From Hyphomicrobiales bacterium (GTDB taxonomy: Bacteria > Pseudomonadota > Alphaproteobacteria > Rickettsiales > JACKKO01), in NCBI GenBank assembly GCA_024236395.1, contig JACKKO010000001.1, positions 248,001 to 312,000 on the forward strand: 64,000 nt of DNA, given 5' to 3'. Below, one piece after another: positions 49,481-58,191 of the stretch. Position 1 is the stretch's first letter; each line of letters opens with the position of its first letter. The notes beneath the pieces are model-generated. The model did no database searches, was not told where the DNA came from, and was given only the letters and a program-made list of their open reading frames with translations. The position numbers and the translations under genes were made by a program.

Positions 49481-51799
49481 ATGCGTAAGCAGCAATTACT
49501 CACCACGTTAATGCTTGGAACGGTTCTGTCTATCAGCGGACAGGCCATGGGACAGGACGTGCCTCCGCAATTTGATTTGCCCCCGTTGCCCCCGCTTCCC
49601 GGAATAATGGGTGGCGTCCAGCCGCAGCAACCTGCTTCTCTGCCGCCACTGCCGCAGCCAACTGTTGGTGCAAATGTTCAGGCAGTGCCAGGTGGTGAGA
49701 AAGTCGAAAGCTTTAACCTGCCTCCGTTGCCAACGATTCCAGATGGTCCCGCTCAGGCATCTGAAGAACAACCCACCACTCCTGCGCCTGCAGTTGTGCT
49801 GCCGTCAGTTGAAGTGGTGGAGGAGGTTCCTCCAGCCGTGCCAGTGCCATCGACGGTAGAGATGGCGGCAGAGCAACCTGTCTTTCCACCCGCATTACCT
49901 GCAATGCCGCCACTACCAGCGCTTCCAGGAGAAGAAGCGGTTGCAGGGAAACCTGCGAATCCTGTTCCCGCACCAGAGAATTTATCCGGCAATGTGATGA
50001 ATCCGCCACAATCTGCCGAGATCAAGCCCGCACCGATTTCGCCAGAAACAGCTAAAGAAGTGACAAGTGCTGTGACACTTCCACAGGCTGAGCAAAACCC
50101 GGCCCAGGTTGCGGAAACGCCGGCGTTACCAGCTTTGCCACCGCTTTTGGGGATAGAAGCTCCTGAAGAAGCATCTCCGGATCCGGAACTGGAAGCATTG
50201 TTGAAAGATATTCCGGAAAAAGAAACATCCAATATGCCACAATCAGTTGGGTCGGCCACATTGCCGGAACTACCCCCGCTTCCTGACGAGGTCCCGGCTC
50301 AGGAAATACCAGTGGCTCCAGAAATAGCCGAAATACCAATGGCACCTGAGCAACGTACACCACAAGGGGAAATGTCAGCAGAAACCGCACTTCCCGCACT
50401 TCCTCCGTTAGAAGAGCCAATATCTGAAGATGCTGCGCAGGTGCAAGTGTCTGAAATGCCTCCTCCAGCGGAAGCTAAAGAAGAAAAGGTGGAAGCATCC
50501 AAAATTGCATCACCTTGGCTGGGTCAGCCGCCTGTGCCAGGGAGTAAGCCAGCTCTGGAAAAAACAGTTGCTACGAAAGCGCCGGCCTCTGAAGAGGATC
50601 CCCGTGCATTCAGTCGTGCTTCGGAAGAAGAGAAGGCTAAAGAATTCTCTAAAATGGTGGAAGGGGTTGGTAAGGGAGACGTAGAGCGTGAGTTTAAAGA
50701 TCTCTCAGCTGAAGAACAGGAGAAACGATTGAGCAATCTGCTCAAGACGTTTGAAAGTGACCAGAAGGGCGGTATCAGCGGGCTTTCAGAAGTGACCGAA
50801 TCGCCTGAAGAGGAGGAAGCGGGAAAAACTGAGGTGGCACCACGAGAGTCTGTACGTCCGGTTAAGGAATTCCTGGCGGGTAAGGATTTTAAAACACAAA
50901 TTCTGCCAGAGACTATCTACAAAGAACACTACCGTAAGGAAAACAGCCATCTTCCGCCACGTATTAATGAAGATGACTTCTATGCCCGAATGTTCCATGC
51001 GGCCTATAATGGCAATGTATCAGTGTTACGTGCGCTGATTGAACGTGGGCTGGATGTAAATACACAGAATGCGCAGGGTAACACGCCGCTAATTAATGCT
51101 GCGCTTGGAGGTCAGACGCGTACCACGGCATTACTGCTTGCCAACAATGCGGATCCGAATATTGCCAATACGTTAGGGCTAACAGCCCTGCATATTGCAG
51201 CCAGTAAAGGACATTACCAGATTGTTTCTTCACTGCTGCAATCCGGGGCAAATCCAAATATTGAAAGTACTGATGGCGTAACGCCGCTCCGGCTTGCGAT
51301 GCTCGGGAACCATGATGATGTTGGGCAATTACTGCTACAATACCGTGCGAAACGTGAAACACGGTTTGTCAGCGCGATGCGCGATCATCTGAGTAATGAA
51401 GGAATGGATACAACATCACTTTCTGTGAATCAGGTGCGCCAACAGTATGCCCGTAAGATGCAGCAGCCTTCAGTACCACAAGGCTATCATGTGCCACAAC
51501 AGGTAACCGTACATACTCCCCTGCCAGCCCCGCAAATTTCCGCCCGGCCAGTAACGGACCCTGCCCAGTATGCCCGCATTCAGGAAGCGAAGAAAGTATT
51601 TGCCAGACTGGCAGATATCAATCGTTACTTCCCGGAACTTTCCTTTGAAGAGCGTGCTGAAATCAACCGTAAGCGGCTGGAATACGAACAGCAGTATGCA
51701 GATGTCATGCCGCTTCTGGAAGCCCACGAACGTGCTGACATTGATAGTGCGCGTTTTCTTTGGGAAAGCTGGGCGCAGGCGAATAAGAGCCGTCTCTAG
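49481..51799 (+). CDS. Secreted proline-rich ankyrin-repeat protein
   Basis: A 772-residue exported protein. The signal peptide is MRKQQLLTTLMLGTVLSISG with cleavage near QAMG. Residues 30 to about 340 are proline- and glutamate-rich and repeat the motif LPPLP or LPxLPPL at least seven times between acidic spacers (for example FDLPPLPPLPGI, NLPPLPTIP, TLPELPPLPDEV, ALPALPPLEEP). A charged helical part (about 370-450) follows. Ankyrin repeats span about 500-625 (NTPLINAALGG; LGLTALHIAASKGHYQIVSS; GVTPLRLAMLGNHDD). A helical C-terminal part (about 690-772) ends the protein. It looks like an extended periplasmic or cell-surface binding protein; function unknown. Confidence 0.8.
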   Translation: MRKQQLLTTLMLGTVLSISGQAMGQDVPPQFDLPPLPPLPGIMGGVQPQQPASLPPLPQPTVGANVQAVPGGEKVESFNLPPLPTIPDGPAQASEEQPTTPAPAVVLPSVEVVEEVPPAVPVPSTVEMAAEQPVFPPALPAMPPLPALPGEEAVAGKPANPVPAPENLSGNVMNPPQSAEIKPAPISPETAKEVTSAVTLPQAEQNPAQVAETPALPALPPLLGIEAPEEASPDPELEALLKDIPEKETSNMPQSVGSATLPELPPLPDEVPAQEIPVAPEIAEIPMAPEQRTPQGEMSAETALPALPPLEEPISEDAAQVQVSEMPPPAEAKEEKVEASKIASPWLGQPPVPGSKPALEKTVATKAPASEEDPRAFSRASEEEKAKEFSKMVEGVGKGDVEREFKDLSAEEQEKRLSNLLKTFESDQKGGISGLSEVTESPEEEEAGKTEVAPRESVRPVKEFLAGKDFKTQILPETIYKEHYRKENSHLPPRINEDDFYARMFHAAYNGNVSVLRALIERGLDVNTQNAQGNTPLINAALGGQTRTTALLLANNADPNIANTLGLTALHIAASKGHYQIVSSLLQSGANPNIESTDGVTPLRLAMLGNHDDVGQLLLQYRAKRETRFVSAMRDHLSNEGMDTTSLSVNQVRQQYARKMQQPSVPQGYHVPQQVTVHTPLPAPQISARPVTDPAQYARIQEAKKVFARLADINRYFPELSFEERAEINRKRLEYEQQYADVMPLLEAHERADIDSARFLWESWAQANKSRL

Positions 51800-51880
51800 C
51801 TAATACCCCAATTTTCTTTACAACTGGCCAGTTAGCCGCTAAAAACCGCGCTATACTTAATTATTCCGTGGAGAAAAACC

Positions 51881-53596
51881 ATGTCTGTTGATAAAAAGAA
51901 TTTGCCAAGCCGTCATGTGACGATGGGGCCAGAGCGTGCACCGCACCGTTCCTATTATTATGCCATGGGGTTAACAAAGGCACAGATCAAGCAACCGCTG
52001 GTGGGTGTGGTGACCACATGGAATGAAGCCGCGCCATGTAACATTGCGCTGGGTCGTCAGGCACAGGTGGCAAAGAAGGGGGTCTCGGCGGCCAATGGCA
52101 CCCCGCGTGAATTTACGACCATCACGGTAACGGACGGCATTGCCATGGGGCATCAGGGGATGAAATCCTCACTGGTGAGCCGCGAGGTGATCGCCGATTC
52201 CGTTGAGCTGACGGTGCGCGGGCATTGCTATGATGCGCTGGTGGGGCTGGCGGGCTGTGATAAGTCTCTGCCCGGCCTGATGATGGCCATGGTACGGCTC
52301 AATATCCCCTCTGTATTTATGTATGGCGGTTCCATCCTGCCGGGGAAATATCAGGGAAAAGACGTCACCGTGGTGGATGTCTTTGAAGGGGTTGGCCGAT
52401 ATGCCGCCGGGAGTATGAGCGCGCAGGAACTGGAAGCGCTGGAAGAAGTGGCATGCCCGTCTGCCGGGTCGTGTGGTGGGCAGTTCACCGCCAATACGAT
52501 GGCCTGTGTCAGTGAAGCGATAGGCCTGGCGTTGCCGGGCTCTGCCGGTGCGCCGGCACCCTATGAATGCCGGGATCAATATGCGTTTGAATCCGGCCGT
52601 GCGGTGATGGAGTTGCTGAAGCTGGGTATCCGCCCGCGTGATATCGTGACCCGTAAGGCCTTGGAAAATGCGGCGGCCGTGGTGGCTGCCACGGGGGGGT
52701 CTACCAACGGGGCGCTCCATCTGCCAGCCATTGCCCATGAATGTGGGATTGATTTTGATCTGCATGAGGTCGGCCGGATTTTCCGCCAAACGCCCTATAT
52801 CGCAGATCTTAAACCTGGTGGTAAATATGTGGCGAAGGATATGTATGAGGTGGGTGGCGTGCAGATCGTCATGCGTGAATTGCTGGAAGGTGGCTTCCTG
52901 CATGGTGATTGTATGACCGTGACCGGAAAGACAATGGCAGAAAACCTGAAGCATGTCGCGTTCCCGGAGGATCAGGATGTTATCTACCCGGTTAAGAAGC
53001 CGATCAGCAGTACCGGTGGCGTGGTCACCCTGAAAGGGAAACTGGCACCGGAAGGCTGTATCGTGAAAATCGCCGGGATGAAAAATTTACAGCATACTGG
53101 TCCGGCGCGCTGTTTTGACTGTGAAGAAGATGCATTTGCTGCCGTGGAGAAAAAACAATACAAGGCGGGCGATGTCATTGTCATTCGCTATGAAGGGCCG
53201 AAAGGGGGTCCTGGTATGCGGGAAATGCTCTCCACCACGGCAGCGCTTTACGGGCAGGGGGTTGGCGATCAGGTGGCACTCATTACTGACGGGCGGTTTT
53301 CCGGCGGGACACGGGGGTTCTGTGTTGGCCATGTGGGGCCGGAAGCGGCTGTAGGCGGGCCGATTGCCCTGCTGGAAGATGGCGATAGCATCACGCTGGA
53401 TGCCGAAGCCGGAACGATTCATGTGGAACTCAGCGATGCCGAGCTGGAAACACGCCGCAAACGCTGGCAGCCGCGCCAGACAGACTACCAGAGCGGTACC
53501 TTATGGAAATACGCACAGACGGTGAGCAGTGCGGAAAAAGGCGCCGTCACCCACCCCGGCGGGCAGGCGGAAACCAAAGGCTACTGGAATAGTTAA
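51881..53596 (+). CDS. ilvD: Dihydroxy-acid dehydratase
   Basis: Fe-S dehydratase of valine, leucine and isoleucine synthesis, 571 residues. Cluster cysteines lie in NEAAPCNIA near residue 50, GCDKSLPGLMMA near 127 and ACPSAGSCGGQFTANTM near 195. The conserved C-terminal segments GPKGGPGMREML near 444 and DGRFSGGTRGFCVGHVGPEA near 475 are intact. GTGGAG lies seven bases before the ATG, and TATACT at 51852-51857 may be its -10 box. Confidence 0.96.
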   Translation: MSVDKKNLPSRHVTMGPERAPHRSYYYAMGLTKAQIKQPLVGVVTTWNEAAPCNIALGRQAQVAKKGVSAANGTPREFTTITVTDGIAMGHQGMKSSLVSREVIADSVELTVRGHCYDALVGLAGCDKSLPGLMMAMVRLNIPSVFMYGGSILPGKYQGKDVTVVDVFEGVGRYAAGSMSAQELEALEEVACPSAGSCGGQFTANTMACVSEAIGLALPGSAGAPAPYECRDQYAFESGRAVMELLKLGIRPRDIVTRKALENAAAVVAATGGSTNGALHLPAIAHECGIDFDLHEVGRIFRQTPYIADLKPGGKYVAKDMYEVGGVQIVMRELLEGGFLHGDCMTVTGKTMAENLKHVAFPEDQDVIYPVKKPISSTGGVVTLKGKLAPEGCIVKIAGMKNLQHTGPARCFDCEEDAFAAVEKKQYKAGDVIVIRYEGPKGGPGMREMLSTTAALYGQGVGDQVALITDGRFSGGTRGFCVGHVGPEAAVGGPIALLEDGDSITLDAEAGTIHVELSDAELETRRKRWQPRQTDYQSGTLWKYAQTVSSAEKGAVTHPGGQAETKGYWNS

Positions 53597-53615
53597 GCCG
53601 GGTCAGGCTCTAGGG

Positions 53616-53789
53616 TTAACGGGGTTTACCAACCGTAAGGGTCGTACTGATAGTATGTTGTACGTGTTGAAGTGCCTCCTGGATTTCGGTTAAATGCTGG
53701 TTGAAAGGTTTACTTCCTTTTGGATCCTGCCCCTGCAGGAGGCAGATGGGTTTTTCTGACAGAGGGCCGGTAACCTGTTTCCCCTGATA
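53616..53789 (-). pseudogene. In-frame continuation of the hypothetical gene beyond its stop codon
   Basis: After the TAA at 53792-53790 the same frame runs on for 57 sense codons to a second TAA (53618-53616). The conceptual residues include QGKQVTGPLSEKPICLLQG and a helix-like FNQHLTEIQEALQHVQHTI, similar in style to the helical upstream protein. This may be the former C terminus of that gene, lost by a point mutation, or may be reached by readthrough. A chance open stretch of this length is not rare, so support is modest. Confidence 0.3.
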
Positions 53790-54221
53790 TTATGGAGTGT
53801 CTGGATTTTCTTCTTCTCTCGGTTCCAGAACTGTGTATGTTGCTGAAATTTTCTCAGCCTGTTCTGCAATTTCATTAATAGTGCGCGTTGTTGCTAAGAG
53901 TAATTCATTTGTTATACCCAGTGGGGCAGTAGATACTATTGCAGTACTGGAAGATATTGCTCGACCAACAGCTTGACTACCACCACTAGTTCTTAAATCA
54001 ATCAGGTGTTTTTTTAATTCTACGCCACTTAGGGCGTGCTCCAGGGATGACTGGGCAATCGTCAGTGTCGTATCCAGAATTTCCATCTGCTTTTTGGTGT
54101 CCTTCTTTTCCAAGGGAACATGGTCTGTTAATTCTCTGACTTTCTTGAGTTGCTTGGCAATAACAGAAAGCTGCTGCGGTACGGATTCAAGAATTTGATC
54201 ACTGACTGATTGCTGAGCCAT
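53790..54221 (-). CDS. Hypothetical helical protein, possibly truncated
   Basis: Not recognised. It has 143 residues and is largely alpha-helical: QQLSVIAKQLKKVRELTDHV, KKQMEILDTTLTIAQSSLEH and LLLATTRTINEIAEQAEKIS are amphipathic. It has a Ser/Gly-rich centre (GGSQAVGRAISSSTAIVS) and an acidic end (EPREEENPDTP). There is no signal peptide; the pattern of helices separated by a small-residue stretch resembles coiled-coil or pore-forming helper proteins, but that is only an impression. GGGAG precedes the ATG. The frame continues in phase past the stop for 57 codons. Confidence 0.6.
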   Translation of the reverse strand: MAQQSVSDQILESVPQQLSVIAKQLKKVRELTDHVPLEKKDTKKQMEILDTTLTIAQSSLEHALSGVELKKHLIDLRTSGGSQAVGRAISSSTAIVSTAPLGITNELLLATTRTINEIAEQAEKISATYTVLEPREEENPDTP

Positions 54222-54387
54222 AATGTTCTCCCGATAGCGGTTAGCAGCAAGAGTATAGCGGGGGTTTGTTAATAAACAATTAATAAATAGAGGAATATCG
54301 AAATAAAAATCATCTCACGCAAAGGAACGGGACGATTTTTACGACATTCCGCTTTTCCTGTGCAGGGATTTCCTATAGATACAGCGT

Positions 54388-55476
54388 ATGGGAGCGCGTC
54401 AGCCAAAAAACAAGCAGCCAGAGACGGAGAAGCCGGGTAAACACGCTTCCGGCACCCGCGCTGCCGGGAAGCAGGATACGCACCGGCAGGATGCCGGGGC
54501 ATTGCTGAATACGCTCAAGCCGCTCTATGCCATGGAAATGCAGGGGGTGGATGGGGTCATCCGGGAGATGACGCGTAGCAATGTGCCGCTGGTTTCCGAG
54601 ATGGCGCAGTATATTATTGCCTGCGGTGGGAAACGCCTGCGTCCGATCCTGACCGTGCTGGCCGCCAAACTGTGTGGCTATGAGGACGGCGACCGGCATA
54701 TCCAGCTGGCTGCCAGCATCGAATTTATCCATACCGCCACCCTGCTGCATGATGATGTGGTGGATGAAAGCAAACTGCGGCGCGGTGCCGAGACGGCCAA
54801 CGCGGTCTGGGGTAATGCGCCGAGTGTGCTGGTGGGGGATTTCCTGCTCTCCCGCGCCTTCCAGCTGATGGCGCGGGATCGTTCGCCGCGGGTACTTCGC
54901 GTACTTTCTAACGCGGCGGCGACGATCACGCAGGGCGAGGTGGATCAGCTCGTCAAAAAGAATGATCTCAGTATTACCCACGAGGATTATATCACTATTG
55001 TTGCGGCGAAGACGGCGGCCTTATTTACGGCGGCGTGTGAAGTGGGTGCGATCGTGGCCGGGAAAAGTGCGAAAGAGCAACGCGCGCTCAGGGATTACGG
55101 ACAGCATTTCGGTATTGCGTTCCAGATTATTGACGATGTGCTGGATTACTCTGCCGTGCAGGAGCAGTTGGGCAAGGCCATCGGCGATGATTTCCGTGAA
55201 GGCAAGGTGACATTGCCGGTATTACTGGCCTACCAGAAGGCCAGTACAGCGGAGCGGGCGTTCTGGGAACGGACGCTGGGGGCCTTGCGCCAGCAGGATG
55301 GGGATCTGACCCGTGCCATCTCCTATGTGCGTGAAAGTGGCGCCATGGAAGAAGCCGCCATGACGGCGCGTGCCTATGCAGCCAAGGCGCATAAACGGTT
55401 GCAGATGTTCCCGGCCAGCGATATCCGCAAGGCGCTGGAGGCCATTCTGGATTTTGCCGTTACCCGGCCTTATTAG
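54388..55476 (+). CDS. ispB: Polyprenyl diphosphate synthase (quinone side chain)
   Basis: Long-chain trans-prenyl transferase, 362 residues. First Asp-rich motif LLHDDVVDESKLRRG near residue 129; second motif FQIIDDVLDYS near 250; FIHTATLLHDD and the following GKAIGDDFREGKVTLP also match octaprenyl/decaprenyl synthases for ubiquinone. An N-terminal basic, Lys/Gln-rich extension of about 35 residues is unusual. TATAGA lies eight bases before the ATG (possibly leaderless); no Shine-Dalgarno. Confidence 0.92.
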   Translation: MGARQPKNKQPETEKPGKHASGTRAAGKQDTHRQDAGALLNTLKPLYAMEMQGVDGVIREMTRSNVPLVSEMAQYIIACGGKRLRPILTVLAAKLCGYEDGDRHIQLAASIEFIHTATLLHDDVVDESKLRRGAETANAVWGNAPSVLVGDFLLSRAFQLMARDRSPRVLRVLSNAAATITQGEVDQLVKKNDLSITHEDYITIVAAKTAALFTAACEVGAIVAGKSAKEQRALRDYGQHFGIAFQIIDDVLDYSAVQEQLGKAIGDDFREGKVTLPVLLAYQKASTAERAFWERTLGALRQQDGDLTRAISYVRESGAMEEAAMTARAYAAKAHKRLQMFPASDIRKALEAILDFAVTRPY

Positions 55477-55489
55477 GCTATTTCAGGGC

Positions 55490-55933
55490 CTAGTCTTCGT
55501 CGCGATAGAGCTTTTCGTCGCGCTCGTGGCGTTCCTGTGCGGCGATGCTAAGCGTAGCAATGGGGCGCGCTTCCAGGCGTTTGACACCAATCGGTTGCCC
55601 GGTTTCCTCGCAGAAACCATACTCGCCACGTTCAATGCGCATCAGGGCGGCATCGATCTTATTGATTAGCTTGCGGTAGCGATCACGGGTGCGCAGTTCC
55701 AGCGCGGTATCGGTTTCCACCGTGGCGCGGTCGGTGATATCCGGTTCATTAAAATTTTCTTCTTTCAGGTGCCCCAGCGTTTCCGAAGATTCACGTAGTA
55801 GCTCGCCCTTCCAGTCCAGCAGTTTCTGGCGGAAATATTCCAGCTGCTGGTCGTTCATATATTCTTCCTTTTCGGAAGGTTTGTAATTTTTGGCCAGCGT
55901 GACTTTCTTTTCGCTTTTTTTAGTGGCGGGCAT
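55490..55933 (-). CDS. dksA: RNA polymerase-binding factor DksA (zinc-site-poor type)
   Basis: Works with ppGpp to tune rRNA and amino-acid promoters, 147 residues. The coiled-coil tip (ITDRATVETDTALELRTRDR near residue 78) reaches the polymerase secondary channel; the globular end has GEYGFCEETGQPIG and RLEARPIATLSIAAQ. Only one of the four zinc cysteines remains, as is usual in alphaproteobacterial DksA. Aspartates at the tip (D in ITDRATVETD) are present. AGGAGG precedes the ATG. Confidence 0.93.
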   Translation of the reverse strand: MPATKKSEKKVTLAKNYKPSEKEEYMNDQQLEYFRQKLLDWKGELLRESSETLGHLKEENFNEPDITDRATVETDTALELRTRDRYRKLINKIDAALMRIERGEYGFCEETGQPIGVKRLEARPIATLSIAAQERHERDEKLYRDED

Positions 55934-55989
55934 CGGAGCCTCCTGTGATTATATCGGGCGGTGATATATAGTGGGTTGCGCGCGCGGCG

Positions 55990-56433
55990 TCAAGTTTTGC
56001 GACGAGGCCGACTGGCGGCCTGTTGCAGCTTGGCCAATTCTACCTCGGCACGGACCTCGATTTGTTCCAGGATGGTTTCCAGCACCGGGTCATCAGAAAT
56101 CGTGTGCATGGCCCGAACTTCCGTAGTCATCTGGCGTACCAGGCCGGGTTCTACACTGCCGTTTAACAACCCAAGTTGCAGCGATTCCAGGTAATTGAGT
56201 AGCGTTTCTCCGTAGTTAACGCGTTCCCGGCGCTTTTCTAATGTGTCATCAGCTTCCTGCAGGGCCAGCAGGCTACTCATCGGGGCCAACGCCTGCGTAC
56301 CAGACATCCCGGCAACACCTGGTGATTCGTCGGTTTCAAGCAATACCGAGAAAGACCCGTCTGCTGACCCGCCGGGTTTCTTTTTCTTGACCGGGCCGCC
56401 TGAGCCCGTGCGATGGACACCGTCAATTTTCAT
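55990..56433 (-). CDS. fliX: Flagellar assembly regulator FliX
   Basis: A 147-residue protein of the FliX family, which in Caulobacter links early flagellar assembly to activation of sigma-54 flagellar genes through FlbD. The N terminus MKIDGVHRTGSG (K-I-x-G-x-x-R/x) and the helical C-terminal half (LLALQEADDTLEKRRERV, YGETLLNYLESLQLGLLNG) fit. I start it at ATG 56433 (GGAAG upstream); an opening further upstream to 56520 is not family-like. It is divergent from flgI, the gene order seen in Caulobacter. Confidence 0.8.
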   Translation of the reverse strand: MKIDGVHRTGSGGPVKKKKPGGSADGSFSVLLETDESPGVAGMSGTQALAPMSSLLALQEADDTLEKRRERVNYGETLLNYLESLQLGLLNGSVEPGLVRQMTTEVRAMHTISDDPVLETILEQIEVRAEVELAKLQQAASRPRRKT

Positions 56434-56473
56434 GATCTTCCAGTAGATTACCTTAGCATGAATGTAAGAAACA

Positions 56474-56486
56474 GGCAAAATTTGCC
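56474..56486. repeat. Inverted repeat in the fliX-flgI intergenic region
   Basis: GGCAAAATTTGCC is a perfect inverted repeat (six-base arms around one base) 40 bases upstream of the fliX ATG. It could be a regulator site, but nothing identifies one. Confidence 0.3.
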
Positions 56487-56584
56487 GCCTGACCCGGTAA
56501 TTCTTGCCGGTACGGGGCAAAATTCACACACCTTCTTATTCAATAATTCTAATAACATACTGAAATTTAATACCTCTCATTAAA

Positions 56585-56600
56585 TGGCATGGTTCCTGCT
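56585..56600 (+). promoter_or_regulatory. Sigma-54-type promoter of the flgI operon
   Basis: TGGCATGGTTCCTGCT fits TGGCAC-N5-TTGCW with the GG and GC elements at the exact 12-base distance and two mismatches. The start should be near 56611, about 50 bases before flgI. Sigma-54 promoters drive hook and basal-body genes in alphaproteobacteria with FliX/FlbD. Confidence 0.55.
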
Positions 56601-56659
56601 TGGTAAGCGGGTGGGTGGTAGAGAGTAAATTTTGGAATACGGAAGAGGTGTGTTTAAGC

Positions 56660-57853
56660 ATGAAAGCAAATCTGCTGGATAAGATGACGCTGATGATGGG
56701 GCTCTGGCGTATTGCGATGCGTCTGGGGGGATGGGTGCTGGTGGCGCTCATGGGCCTGACGCTGATGATGATTCTGATGTTTTTGGCCATCCGGCCGGCA
56801 CAGGCATCGGTGCGCATCAAGGATATTGTGGCGTTTGAAGGGATTCGCGATAACGTCCTGATGGGCTATGGCCTGGTGGTTGGGCTGAATGGAACGGGCG
56901 ATAAACTCAATAACACCAGTTTCACCGAGAAAAGTCTGGAAGCCTTTCTGGAACGTCTGGGAATCAGCACAAAGGATACCAAGCTAAAAACAAAAAATGT
57001 TGCCGCAGTAACGGTGACAGCAACGCTGCCGCCGTTTGCGCGGGTGGGGTCGCGCATCAATGTGACGGTCAGCACGTTGGGGGATGCTAAGAGTCTGCAG
57101 GGTGGGGTGCTTCTGGCCACGCCACTGATGGCGGCGGATGGTGAAGTGTATGCCGTAGCGCAGGGTGCAGTGATGATTGGCGGGTTTGAGGCGAGTGGTG
57201 GTAATGCCACAATCAGTAAGGGGGTGCCGACCAATGGATTTTTAGCCGATGGGGCAATTGTCGAGCGCGAAGTAGGGTTTGAGCTGAACTCGCTTTCCAA
57301 TGTGAAGTTGGCCCTCCGCAACCCGGATGTTTCCACCGCACGCCGCATTGCCGATGCCATCAACGGAAAAATGGGGAAGAAAACCGCGGCGGTATTGGAT
57401 CCTGGTACGGTGGAAATGCAGGTGCCGGAAAAATATCAGGATAAGGTTGCGGTGCTGATGGCGGATATTGAACATCTGGAAGTTGAGCCGGATCAGGTGG
57501 CGAAAGTGGTGATTGATGAAGCCAGCGGTACCATTGTGATGGGTGAGAATGTGAAAGTGGACACAGTTGCTGTCGCGCAAGGGAATCTAGTGGTGAAAGT
57601 GCAGGAAACTGAGCAGGTATCACAGCCCGGTGCATTTGCCCCTGAGGGTGCGGAAACGGTTACTACGACCCAGACATCCGTCAGTGTGGATGAGGGCAGT
57701 GAAAAGCGTCTGGCCATCCTGAAAAAGAACGCCACGTTGCATGAACTGGTGGGTGGATTAAATGCGCTGGGCGTGGGCCCGCGCGACCTGATCAACATTC
57801 TGCATACGATCAAAGTAGCCGGTGCATTGCAGGCAGAAATTGAGACACGGTAA
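56660..57853 (+). CDS. flgI: Flagellar P-ring protein FlgI
   Basis: Builds the P ring around the rod in the peptidoglycan, 397 residues. It has a long signal peptide (to about residue 50, ending RPAQAS), then VRIKDIVAFEGIRDNVLMGY and GLVVGLNGTGDKLNNTSFTE, the family signature, and the conserved C-terminal ALGVGPRDLINILHTIKVAG. The start at ATG 56660 follows GGAAGAGG; the frame is open to 56600 but the shorter start fits the Shine-Dalgarno. The next gene begins 5 bases downstream. Confidence 0.93.
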   Translation: MKANLLDKMTLMMGLWRIAMRLGGWVLVALMGLTLMMILMFLAIRPAQASVRIKDIVAFEGIRDNVLMGYGLVVGLNGTGDKLNNTSFTEKSLEAFLERLGISTKDTKLKTKNVAAVTVTATLPPFARVGSRINVTVSTLGDAKSLQGGVLLATPLMAADGEVYAVAQGAVMIGGFEASGGNATISKGVPTNGFLADGAIVEREVGFELNSLSNVKLALRNPDVSTARRIADAINGKMGKKTAAVLDPGTVEMQVPEKYQDKVAVLMADIEHLEVEPDQVAKVVIDEASGTIVMGENVKVDTVAVAQGNLVVKVQETEQVSQPGAFAPEGAETVTTTQTSVSVDEGSEKRLAILKKNATLHELVGGLNALGVGPRDLINILHTIKVAGALQAEIETR

Positions 57854-57858
57854 GAACA

Positions 57859-58191
57859 ATGGATAGCACGGTACAGGCAGCCACTTATTCCACAGTTAAT
57901 GCACTACAAAAGCGTGCAGCATTTCTGCCACCGGAAAAAATTGCCGGGGGTGGAAAAGAGGCGGTGGATGCCGTGGCAAAAGAATTTGAATCTATGTTCA
58001 TCTCGCAGATGGTGCAGTTGATGTATCAGGGGGTGCCAGTCGATGAGACATTTGGCGGCGGTAATGCAGAAACGATTTTCCGCTCCATGCTGCTGGATGA
58101 ATATTCAGAGAAAATCAGTAATTCCGGAGGAGTGGGAATCGCGGAACACGTGCGCGCGCAGTTATTACGCCTGCAGGAGGTAAGTGAATGA
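57859..58191 (+). CDS. flgJ: Flagellar rod-binding protein FlgJ (muramidase-less)
   Basis: A 110-residue rod-binding domain, corresponding to the N-terminal half of E. coli FlgJ: AVAKEFESMFISQMVQLMYQ near residue 38, FGGGNAETIFRSMLLDEYSE near 65, and the end GVGIAEHVRAQLLRLQE. No peptidoglycan hydrolase domain is attached, the usual alphaproteobacterial form. It overlaps the next gene by ATGA. Confidence 0.9.
   Translation: MDSTVQAATYSTVNALQKRAAFLPPEKIAGGGKEAVDAVAKEFESMFISQMVQLMYQGVPVDETFGGGNAETIFRSMLLDEYSEKISNSGGVGIAEHVRAQLLRLQEVSE

Noticed and set aside
49570..50500. Long reverse-strand frames opposite the proline-rich region of the ankyrin gene
   Set aside because: They are by-products of the repetitive proline and glutamate codons; the forward frame has a signal peptide and ankyrin repeats.
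55490..55933. DksA with a missing zinc finger as a novelty
   Set aside because: Loss of three of the four cysteines is usual for alphaproteobacterial DksA.
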